DNA of 64,000 bases from Gautieria morchelliformis (Eukaryota > Basidiomycota > Agaricomycetes > Gomphales > Gomphaceae): positions 248,001 to 312,000 of the forward strand of contig WHVA01000031.1 of NCBI GenBank assembly GCA_015179125.1. Direction: 5' to 3'. A program made the position numbers and the translations under genes. Below the pieces are notes generated by a model. It ran no database searches, was not told where the DNA came from, and saw only the letters and a program-made list of their open reading frames with translations. Position 1 is the stretch's first letter. Each line of letters opens with the position of its first letter. Below, piece by piece: positions 21,613 through 31,480 of the stretch.

Positions 21613-23879
21613 TAGAAAGAATAAGTATATTTCAGTTCCGCTTGCACTACAGCTAAATTACAGTACTGATTTGTACTGAAATTTAGTCCCCAAAAAATAA
21701 TTTCATACAGTGCTAAAAATCAATACTATGCAAGTACTAAAATTAAGTACAGGAAAAAAAAAAGGAAAGTCAAACAAAGAGTACCAAATGATGATGAATG
21801 AAAATTTTTTTTTGCCTAATCATGAAGCTGCCGGTGGGTCAGATGTGTCAGACGGTTACAACTAACAGACGACTTACCGTTCATATTGCTGTACAATCAT
21901 TTCTTGCAACTCATCAACTTCTTCTATTGTGAATAGTAATCACTTCTTGATAATTTTCACCAAGTCACAGAAATGACGATAATATTTAGCGTTTGATCAT
22001 GTAATGATGCAGCGCCAGCGCCAGATTAACCAGGAGCAGTAATGATGATTCACCCAACCCCATCCGTGAGGTAACCTTAACACTTCATTGGGCACTGGAA
22101 CAGGTGGTAACAGATAGTGGAGGAATCCTTGCAGGATCGTGAGGAAGATGGACTGTGGAATCAGCATGAACGACGAGAAATGGTGTCATTGAACCTTTGA
22201 AGAACATAGGGTAAAGTGGCAGTGATTAGTCACCAATGATGACTTAATCCAGCCCTGGTTGGATGATGACTAACAGGGATTATGTGATATAATTGGTGGT
22301 AGGAATGTTTTAATAACAGTGGAGGGGTGTTTGGAAGTTAATTTTTTCTAAGCATCCAGATCCTCTTTTTATATGATTTGTAGTGGTTGCACACAGACCA
22401 TGCAGAATTTTGTTGTATGGATATAGTGAATAGACCGATATGGATAAAATCAGCATGGGTGCACAGACACAGAAAAAGAAAAGAAAAAGATAGTGGCCTG
22501 TGAGCCATGAGAAACAGCTGCCGAGCTGGAGTGGGAGGGAGACGAGGTAGAGTGTCCAAAGAACAGCACCTCCACATGCACTGCGTGATCAGGGCATGCA
22601 AATGTAAGCACGGATCAGAGGGACTGTACACACTGACGGCTGGTTGCCTTGCAGTGCATGGCGACACCGATGAGGAAGAGGACGACGAAGAAGGCAATGC
22701 CGAACACCCCATAGCATTATACGTATACCCGCCGAATAGGCTCACGTTCCCTCGCGGGATAGAGAGTGCAGTGAGCGTGGGGAGGTTGTGGAGTTGGAGT
22801 TGTTCATGAATGTGTTTGTATGGAGTGCCGTCGTCATTTCAGAAGTTGCGGCTGCTGCAGGCACAGGGGTGATAAGAGGCGTCACAGTACGTGCAGCTTG
22901 GTGTTAGTGCCTTTCGTTCGATGGCATCAATACTTCGCGGGATATCTGTGGCCCTGACGCTGCAGAATTTAAGCCAGAACACTGGCTGGAGGGTTGTCTG
23001 GGCAAAGTCTCCCCTGACAAAAAGTGTGTGGGGCTATATGGCAATTTCGCTATTGTAGATACACATGCACAATGATGCCCACATATAACCCTTCTTGCAC
23101 AAAACCGCTATCAGTTCCGGTGTCTGAAACCGGGGCTCATGTAGCCGAGGTATAAGGTGTATATATTGTACATACACTATATACATGCGGTTCGGTTTCC
23201 CCAATGCAGGTATATTTAGGCTTATCCTCACAGGGAACATTCAATGTTGGCTGTGTAGGAACCATCTTTCTAGTCTAAAAATCTCGAAAAAGCATTAAAA
23301 AGTCTGTAAAAACCTTTTTCCCATCTTAACATCAGCCAATACATGCAGCTTTGATGTGGTTAGAATATTCATTGAATTTTCTTGCATTTTTTTGCCAATT
23401 GTTCTGACCTCTTTGGCTCAAAACTGCTTTATTGAGCAAAGGCTATGAACCCATGAGAGTCCATAACTTTGTCATCGGCGCTAAATTTCAAACTCCGACC
23501 GGAGCGATCCTCGAACGCGCTAATTCAGAGCCGCACGTCCTCAAACACCCACAACTCTGACACTTTGGCTCTTTCAATCTCAGCTGGTGTGGGAATATCC
23601 GGTGCAGCTTACACAAGTCTGTACACTTAAATATAGTTCAAACCCAGCAGACACATGACCTGCTTCATAGCAACCATGGCTGTGTAAGGCTGTGTGCAAG
23701 ACTGCCCAATGATATGCAGAGCCAAAACTAGGGTGCATATTCAATCAATCCTATTGGACAATGAGCCTCCAAGCTCAGTGCTACAACCCCTGAAATAGGA
23801 CCCTTGATGTCATAGGGCTGTGCAAGGCTATGCAGGGCTGTGTGAGGCTATGCTGAGCAGTGCAAATCTGGGAAGGTGA
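21613..23879. other. 2.3 kb without recognisable genes
   Basis: Short frames occur (for example 22507-22809 plus and 22338-22745 minus) but show no domain, no consistent splice structure and no repeat homology in this window. Some AT-rich stretches near 21700-21800 contain repeated AGTACTAAAAT words. Nothing further is supported. Confidence 0.4.
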
Positions 23880-24015
23880 TTGGCTATCTATTCTTAATTT
23901 CCTTGCCCAAACACACCACAATAGTTACAAGGTGTGTTTTAGCTGTGCAAATATTTACTTATGACATCACTCACCTAATAGATAGAAGCTCCCCATTTTA
24001 TGTAATCCTGTGTAA
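23880..24015 (+). mobile_element. Left part of retroelement leader/LTR, copy 2
   Basis: CTAATAGATAGAAGC and TCCTGTGTAA correspond to TTAATAGATAGAAGG and CTCTTGTACA in copy 1 (near 5955-5995). In copy 1 the next bases are TTACAATATAAAAGGAGG. Here those bases (TTTACAATATAAAAGAAGG) appear only at 40461, after the Helitron array. The true left end of the element lies further upstream and was not found. Confidence 0.5.
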
Positions 24016-24260
24016 TCCTATAGGTGAAAGTAGCACGGTGGGAGGTTGTGGGCACGCTTACAAATAATATTACGTAAAACTTAGGTCAGCGGCGAGCGGC
24101 GCAGCCGCGAGCACCAACGCTGCGCAGCGGTCACGTGACCGGCAGACCGGCGTGAACCTGGAGCGCGAGCGGCGCAGCCGCGAGCATGAACGCTGAGCAG
24201 TGGTCACGTGACCCGTTCGCAACAGCGTACGAGCATGGTCCGTGCACGACGCGCGCGCGG

Positions 24261-24266
24261 TATAAA
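24261..24266 (+). promoter_or_regulatory. TATA box in Helitron unit 1
   Basis: TATAAA in a GC-rich context (GCGCGCGGTATAAAGGCC), conserved in position and surroundings at 28110 in unit 2. No ORF follows in either unit, so it is likely a promoter kept from an ancestor or used for a noncoding transcript. Confidence 0.45.
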
Positions 24267-25254
24267 GGCCGCACGGTAAGGAGGGAACACTAGGAACCTG
24301 CCCAACCGGCGATTCCTCTTTCTGCTGTGTGCTCTGTCTGCTGTCCCCTCTGTGTGCTGGCTGCTCTGTGTGCTGTCTGCTCTGTGTGCTGTCTCCTCCT
24401 GTAGCTGGCTGGCTGTCTATTGCTTTGGCTGGCTGGCTATCTATTGGCTTGGCTGGCTTTCTATTGCTAGGTAATATCTTTTTTTAATGCATTGCCATGT
24501 ATTTTATTTTATTTGTGTTGGTAATTTTATTAGTTCCTTTTTTTCTCATCATATAGTATTGTCACATTTGCATTATATTTTTGTGATCTTTTTCAAAAAT
24601 AGATTTAAATAACATCCAAAGACTGCAGAAAAAAATGTATTTTAATATCAATATTTTTCAGGTTTTTTTCGAAAATTGACATCAATAAGTTTCCTCTAAA
24701 ATCAATGACAATAGATTCTGCTTTTAAATGTGGTTTGCTTTATTGTTTTATTTACTGTAAAGCTGCTTACCAGGCACTCCTCTCTGGCTATACTGGTGGC
24801 TGGCTTACTATGGGCTCTGGGTTTCTCTGTCAGTCTCTGGGCTTCTCTGGCTTTGGCTGGGCATTAATAACAGCTTCTGGTTCAATGTACTGTACTTTTT
24901 TGACATTTTTTCGCAGATAGATGTCAATAAATTATCCTGACTTTATGAAAATTGACAACAGCTCCAGCTTAAATGTACAGTGCATTTTTTTGACATTTTT
25001 CGAAAAATAGATAATCTTGACTCTGCTAAAAATTAATAACAACTTCAGCTTAAATGTACTGGACATTGGTTTTGACATTTTTCAAAAAATAGATAATCCT
25101 GACTTTGCTAAAATTAATGACAGCAGCTGCTTAAATATGGCTTCCTTTACTATTTGTCTGTATATGTCACAAAATAGATATTGATACATGTCCCTGAGTT
25201 TGAGAAAAGTAAATGATAAGTAATAGCCTCTGCTTGCTTCACTTTGAAGCCCTT

Positions 25255-25640
25255 GGGGATATGCTACACATGCCATTGGGACATGCTATGCATGGGGACA
25301 GGCATGTTATGCATGGAGACACATATGTTATGCGTGGAGACACGCATGTTATGCATGGGGACACGCATGGTATGTGTGGAGACATGCATGTTATGCATGG
25401 GGACAAGCATGTTATGAGTGGAGACATGCATGTTATGCATGGGGACAAGCATGCTATGCGTGGGGACACGCATGCTATGCTTGGAGACACGCATGTTATG
25501 CATGGGGACATGTATGCTATGCGTGGGGACACGCATGCTATGCTTGGAGACACACATGTTATGCATGGGGACACATATGCTATGCATGGGGACATGCATG
25601 CATGTGGGGACACACTATTCTTGGGGACAGACAGGTATCC
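25255..25640. repeat. Minisatellite in Helitron unit 1 (18-21-bp words)
   Basis: Many units of the type GGGGACACGCATGTTATGCAT. They keep all frames open on both strands and create long artefactual ORFs made of His/Met/Gly/Asp or Cys/Tyr/Ala. Confidence 0.85.
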
Positions 25641-26264
25641 CACTGAAATGTATTTTAATTTTTTTATTTGGAATTTTATTATTTTTCACTTTATAATTTT
25701 GTGAAATTTTTTGAAAATAGATTTAAATAATCCCAAGACTTTGCTGAAAGAAATGTATTCTAATATAGATATTTTTCAGGCTTTTTTCGAAAATAGACAT
25801 CAATAAGTTCCCTCTAAAATTAATGAGATTCTGCTTTTAAATGTGGTTTGTTTTATTGTTTTATTTACTGTAAAGCCACTTACCAGCCACTCCTCTCTGG
25901 CTATACTGGTGGCTGGCTTACTATGGCTTTGGCTGGGCTCTGGGTTTGGCTGGGCATTAATAACAGCCTCTGCTTCAATGTACTGTACTTTTTTGACATT
26001 TTTTCGCAGATAGATGTCAATAAATTATCCTGACTTTGTGAAAATTGTCAGCTTAAATGTACAGTGCATTTTTTTGACATTTTTCAAAAATAGATAATCT
26101 TGACTCTGCTAAAATTAATAACAACTTCAGCTTAAATGTACTGGACATTTATTTTGACATTTTTTGAAAAATAGATATTGATACATGTCCCTGAGTTTGC
26201 GAAAAGTTAATGATAAGTAACAGCCCCTGCTTGCTTCACTTTGAAGCCCTTGGGGATATGCTAC

Positions 26265-26940
26265 ACATGCCATTGGGACATGCTATGCATGCTATACTTG
26301 AGGGGCATGCTACACACACTAACATGCATGCTATGCATGGGGATGTGCACACTATATGTGGGGACACACTATGCTTGGGGGACACAGTACAAACATGGGA
26401 CACACTACAGGGGAAAACACTACAAACAAGGGACATTCTACACATGCTATACTTGGGGGACACACTACAAACAAAGGACATGCTATGCACACTATACTTG
26501 GGGGACATGTTATGCATTGGGGACACACTTTGCACACTATACTTGAGGGAGATGCTACACACACTACATGTAGGGACATGCTACACATGTGGACACACTA
26601 TGCATGGGGGACACACATGCTATAATTTAGGGACACACTATGTTTGGGCACATGCTACAAACCAGGGACATGCTACACACAAAATACTTCAGGGACATGT
26701 TATGCATGTGGGACATGCCATGCACACTGTACTGCATGTGGGGACACACTACATATGGAGACATGCTACATGTGGAGACACACTACACACACTATGCTTG
26801 GGGACACACTACGTGTGGGGACATGCCACATGTGAGGACATGCTACATGTGAGGATGCAATACGTGTGAGGACAGATAAAGTCTGATGACACACTACAGG
26901 CAAGGACACACTACATGTGAGGTAGGGGATATGAGACATG
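26265..26940. repeat. Second, more degenerate GGACATGCTACAC-type minisatellite
   Basis: Words such as GGGACATGCTACACAC, GGGGACACACTACA and TGTGAGGACATGC recur about 35 times with variable spacing. It belongs to the same repeat idiom as 25255-25640, 29140-29315, 29735-30085 and 38770-39790. Confidence 0.8.
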
Positions 26941-26964
26941 GGAGAAATGTGGAGAGTCATTACC

Positions 26965-27654
26965 TGTTATGTATCAGGTTTGGATCTAAAGGGACTGCAG
27001 CTTCAACTTATATGTTGCACCCCCAACTATCATCCTAAGTATTTTTGAGATCTGAGATTGGAAGTTGGAAGAGGTTGAGTATTGTAACTGAAGTAGTAAG
27101 GGTTCAAGAATTGAGTTAAGTTGGATATCAGAAATCAAGTTGGAAGGCAGAGGTCAGAGAGACAGAGGCCTTGCAAGTACTCGCTGTGCTAAGAACAGGA
27201 AACAGCGCAAAGGGAGTTACATATCATAGTCAATTATCTGATTGCAGAACAGAGGCATACATGACTGGGTTTTATACAAAGAGCTGAGACAACATGTCAG
27301 AAGGTAGAGGTAAGCAATTCCAGTGCAAGCAAAAGTGACTAGGATAAATGGAGTAAGTAACTAATACGGAACAAGGGGAACTACAAGGGGGTGCCGGGTA
27401 GAACTAAGAACAATCAATAGGCAAAAGAACAAGGGGAATGTGGGTCTAATTGATAGTGGAACAAATGGATCTCCTGATGCTCCTGACTTGCTATGCTAAG
27501 GGTCAAGTAGGGAAGGCCGGTGAATAGAGTCAAAAGGGGAAGTATGTGAATATTAAAGAACAAGGGGATCAAAAGGTCAAAGTGTGGATGTTGCAGAATA
27601 GAGCCAGAGGAGGCATGGAGGTACCAGAGTTGGTCAAGCAGCATGGTCATAACA
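26965..27654 (-). mobile_element. Solo LTR, family LTR-B, in Helitron unit 1
   Basis: 690 bp from TGTTATGTATC to ATGGTCATAACA with TSD TTACC (26960-26964 and 27655-27659). It lies between the minisatellite and the 3' subterminal region of the Helitron. Confidence 0.88.
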
Positions 27655-27825
27655 TTACCTACCTTGATGTGTTACTTAGAGCTACTTTCAATCAATAAGA
27701 TGTGTTTTACTTATCTGAAAGAAATTTTCTTATCAGAATGTGTTTGACTTATCCCAAGTTTGATTTACGCAAGGTGTTTGACCTTGCTGATGTGTTTGAC
27801 CTTACCGAGGCGTTTGACTTGCACC

Positions 27826-27853
27826 CCCGCGCTTCGCGCGGGTATCCACCTAG
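27826..27853 (+). other. Helitron 3' terminus: hairpin plus CTAG
   Basis: Stem CCCGCGC / GCGCGGG with loop TTC, then TATCCAC and CTAG. This is the hairpin-CTRR arrangement typical of Helitron 3' ends. It is preceded by subterminal repeats of the kind GTTTGACCTTACCGAGGC. Confidence 0.8.
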
Positions 27854-28109
27854 TCTAAGAGTTAAATGCACTCAGTGGGTTGTGGGCGCTGCTGACCAAT
27901 GCTTGGTCACCAGTTTGTCAGCGGAGCGCGCGAGCGGCGCAGCCGCAAGCCCCTGGCCCTATCACCGGTTTACGCCGGTCTGCCGGCTCCAGGGCTCTCT
28001 CTTTAGGTCAGCGGCGAGCGGCGCAGCCGCGAGCATGAACGCTGGTCAGCGGTCACGTGACCCGTTCGCGACAGCGTATGAGCATGGTCCGTGCACGACG
28101 CGCGCGCGG

Positions 28110-28115
28110 TATAAA
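28110..28115 (+). promoter_or_regulatory. TATA box in Helitron unit 2
   Basis: Same GC-rich TATAAAGGCCGCACGG context as at 24261 in unit 1. Confidence 0.45.
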
Positions 28116-29734
28116 GGCCGCACGGTAAGGAGGGAACGCTAGGAACCTGCCCCACCGGCGATTCCTCTGTCCGCTGTCTGCTCTGTGCTCTGTGCTCTGT
28201 CCGCTGTCTGCTCTGTGCTCTGTCTGATGTCTCCTCCTTTAGCTGGCTGCCTGTCTATTGCTTGGCTGGCCCTCTATTGGTAGGTAATATGTTTTTTTTA
28301 TGCATTGCCATGTATTTTATTTTATTTGTAGTGGTAATTTTATTGTTTTTTTTTTTCATCATAGTATTGTCACATGTGCATTATATTTTTGTGATTTTTT
28401 TCGAAAATAGTTTTAAATAACATCCAAAGACTGCTGAAAAAAATGTATTTTAATATCAATATTTTTCAGGGTTTTTTCGAAAATTGACATCAATAAGTTT
28501 CCTCTAAAATCAATGACAATAGATTCTGCTTTTAAATGTGGTTTGTTTTATTGTTTTATTTACTGTAAAGCTGCTTACCAGGCACTCCTCTCTGGCTATA
28601 CTGGTGGCTGGCTTACTATGGCTTTGGCTGGGCCCTGGGTTTGTCTGTCAGTCTCTGGGCTTCTCTGGCTTTGGCTGGGCATTAATAACAGCTTCTGCTT
28701 CAATGTACTGTACTTTTTTGACATTTTTTCGCAGATATATGTCAATAAATTATCCTGACTTTATGCAAATTGACAACAGCTCCAGCTTAAATGTACAGTG
28801 CATTTTTTTGACAGATTTCGAAAAATAGATAATCCTAACTTTGCTAAAATTAATAACAGCTTCAGCTTACATGTGCTGGACAGTTTTTTGACACGAAAAA
28901 TAGATAATCCTATAATCCTGACTTTGCTAAAATTAATGAGCAGCTGCTTAAATATGGTTTCCTTTACTATTTTATTTATGTCTGTAAAATAGATATTGAT
29001 ACATGTCCCTGAGTTTGCTAAAAGTTAATGATAAGTAAAAGCCTCTGCTTGCAATTATATCTCTAATATTCATTGTAAACCCTCTGTCATTTACTTATTT
29101 TGCTTGCATATACAATAATTTCACTTTGAGGCCCTTGGGGATATGCTACACTTGGGGGATGCATGTTATTCATGGGGCACTACGCATGGGGGACAAGCTA
29201 TACTCGGAGGACAAACAAGGGACATGCTACACACACTATACTTGAGGGATATGCTATGCACACTATACTTGGGGACACACTACATGTGAGGACATGCCAT
29301 GTGTGAGGACACGCCTTACATATCCTTTAAATTTTTCGATATTTTTTCGCAAATAGACATCAATAAATAAAACTTTCTAACCTCAATAACACTTAAATAT
29401 CCTGTACATTTTTTTGACATTTTTTCGAAATGGATCTCAGTAACTTCTTTGCTCAAGTTAATAACAACTTCTGTTTTAATGTAGTGTGTTTTTTTTTTAT
29501 CTTTTTTTGAAAAATAAATATAGATATCAATGAATTATCCTGACTTTGCTAAAATTAATACCAGCTTCAGGTTACATGTACTGTACATTTTTTGACATTT
29601 TTTTAAAAGGTAGATATCAATAAATTATCCAGGCTTTGCTAAAATTAATGACAACAGCTGCTTAAATGTGGTTTCTTTTGCTATTTTATTTATGTCTATA
29701 TATGTCACAAAATAGATACTGATACATGTCCCTG

Positions 29735-30085
29735 ATATGTGTGAGGACATGTTACCTGTGAGGACATGTTACCTGTGAGGACATGTTACCTGTGAGGACA
29801 TGTTACGTGTGAGGACACGCTACCTGTGGGGACACATTACATGTGAGGACACATTATGTGTGAGGACACGCTACCTGTGAGGACACGTTACATGTGTGGA
29901 CACGCTACCTGTAAGGACACGTTATGTGTGGAGACACGCTACCTGTGAGGACACACTACCTGTGAGGACATGTTACGTTTGGGGACACACTACCTGTGAG
30001 GACACATTACGTGTGGGGACATGCTACCTGTGAGGACACGCTACCTGTGAGGACACGTTATGTGTGAGGACATGCTATCCAACTG
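29735..30085. repeat. Minisatellite in Helitron unit 2, 17-19-bp unit
   Basis: About 19 units of TGTGAGGACACGCTACC with variants. It is the most regular of the Helitron minisatellites in this window; a looser stretch of the same kind lies at 29140-29315. Confidence 0.85.
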
Positions 30086-30089
30086 CACT

Positions 30090-30420
30090 TTGGGTCTTCC
30101 CCCATTTCTGATTTTGGTATTGTTTCTGGTTCTGTGAGAGTGTCGTCATCGGAGGATCAGCTGGCATATCCATATAACCACATTGTCAAAATTCAGGATC
30201 CCCAAGATCACTATTGGATCTATTTCACAATGCACAAGCTTTGAAACCTGTTGATTATGACAATAGGCACAATCTTATAATCTCTGATGATTCAGTCAAG
30301 ACTATTACCACTGTCATGTCTAGAGTCACTGGGAGGCCCATCCCAGAGGTTGAGAGAGAGCTCTGCATGTTCGGCTGTTCCATGGGTGCATACATGATTC
30401 ATGATACTATATGATCAGGG
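30090..30420 (+). pseudogene. Coding-like fragment captured in Helitron unit 2
   Basis: One frame (about 30093-30233) reads SPISDFGIVSGSV, EDQLAYPYNHIVKI and DHYWIYF before a TGA. A second frame (30214-30414) continues with DYDNRHNLIISDD, KTITTVMSRVTG and PEVERELCMFG. Both have ordinary protein composition and could be two pieces of one gene separated by a frameshift. No family was recognised. Helitrons often pick up gene fragments, which is the basis for suggesting capture; it could equally be an unrelated relic. Confidence 0.3.
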
Positions 30421-30520
30421 ATATATTTTGCATGATCCTATTTACCCCAATGCACTTGACCTTACTGATTCACTTGACCTTACTGATGCATTTGACCTTA
30501 CCAAGGCACTTGACCTGCAC

Positions 30521-30548
30521 CCCGCGCGAAGCGCGGGTACCCACCTAG
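30521..30548 (+). other. Helitron 3' terminus: hairpin plus CTAG
   Basis: Perfect stem CCCGCGC / GCGCGGG with loop GAA, then TACCCAC and CTAG. Immediately followed by T and the TCCTATAGG start of unit 3. Confidence 0.8.
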
Positions 30549-31480
30549 TTCCTATAGGTGAAAGTAGCACGGTGGGAGGTTGTGGGCGCGCTGACCAATG
30601 CTGACCAATGCTTGGTCATCAGTTTGTCAGCGGAGCGCGTGAGCGGCGCAGCCGCGAGCCCCACCAGCGGTTTGCGCCACTCTTCCGGCTCCAGCGCTGC
30701 GCAGCGTTCTGGAGCGTGCGAGCGGTTTAGGCTGGTCTGCCGGCTCAGGCGCTCAAAGCAGTGCTGCGCTGGCAGATCGCTGCGCAGCCAGCCGCTTTGC
30801 CACTTTGTGCACTCCACCACCACCCTCCTCTCCTCTCCTCTCTGCCCACTACTAGATAGAATAAAAATTGCGTGAGAGTGAATTAATAGATAGCCTATAT
30901 AGTGTAGTACACAAAAGATCTCTTCCCAGGGAGATCTCTGCAGTGAACTATTGGGGTTGACCCCTTCAGTGGGGCAGCTTTTTCTCTGCTAAGGAGCCAG
31001 GTAGTCATCCCAGGCTGCCTTAGAGGGAGCCACAATTGCATTGCAGTTCTTTCAGTGTTGACTTGCACTACTGGTGGCTGAAGAAGACATCTCCCCAGGA
31101 CCAGGACCAGGACCAGGACCTTTTACTGGAATTATTCCAGTTGGATAGCCAAAGAAGACTTGGATATTTTCATCAAAAAAAATCCCCATCCCTTCCTTGG
31201 TACATATATTTCTCTGTGGTCTGGTGTGAGCCATCTGACATTTTTTTTTTTTTTTTTTAAATAGAAATTAATAAATTCCCGTGACTTTGCCTAACAAACA
31301 GACTCCCTGTCCCTTCCTTGGTATGTATGTATTTCTCTGTGGTCTGGTGTGAGCTGTCTGACATTGATTTAATTAGAAATTAATAAATTCCCCTGACTTT
31401 GCCCAAGAAAAATTAACAACAACAGCATCTGCTTGCAAATGTAAGTTGAAGTGGGGTAGCTTGATTGTTCCTCTAAGCTT

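Larger units (their letters stand above)
24016..27853 (+). mobile_element. Helitron unit 1, non-autonomous
   Basis: The 5' end is TCCTATAGGTGAAAG after an A (24015), and GGTTGTGGGC follows as in all units of the array. The 3' end is a 7-bp-stem hairpin (27826-27842) followed after 7 nt by CTAG (27850-27853). Inside are a GC-rich promoter-like segment, AT-rich blocks shared with unit 2, two minisatellites and an LTR-B insertion. The sequence GATGTGTTACTTAGAGCTAC near 27667 corresponds to the last codons of the RepHel ORF of unit 3, so unit 1 is a deletion derivative of an autonomous relative. It encodes no transposase. Confidence 0.7.
27854..30548 (+). mobile_element. Helitron unit 2, non-autonomous
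   Basis: Begins TCTAAGAG directly after the CTAG of unit 1, with GGTTGTGGGC 28 bp in. It ends with a perfect 7-bp hairpin (30521-30537) and CTAG (30545-30548). The first 1.2 kb is shared with unit 1 (GC-rich promoter block, then AT-rich blocks with TTTTTCGAAAATTGACATC). The middle holds two GGACACGCTACCTGTGA-type minisatellites. A coding-like piece lies at 30090-30420. No RepHel coding sequence is present. Confidence 0.7.

Noticed and set aside
25213..25704. Long plus- and minus-strand ORFs of MHGDTHVMHGD / CYAWGHACYAW type
   Set aside because: They are translations of a minisatellite whose unit length and codon content keep all frames open; no start context and no non-repetitive part.
26210..26869. 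219-codon plus-strand ORF in Helitron unit 1
   Set aside because: Repeat-derived translation of GGACATGCTACAC words.
25255..30085. Possible CRISPR-like array because of regularly spaced short repeats
   Set aside because: Repeats abut or vary in length, there are no unique spacers, no cas genes, and the genome is eukaryotic.
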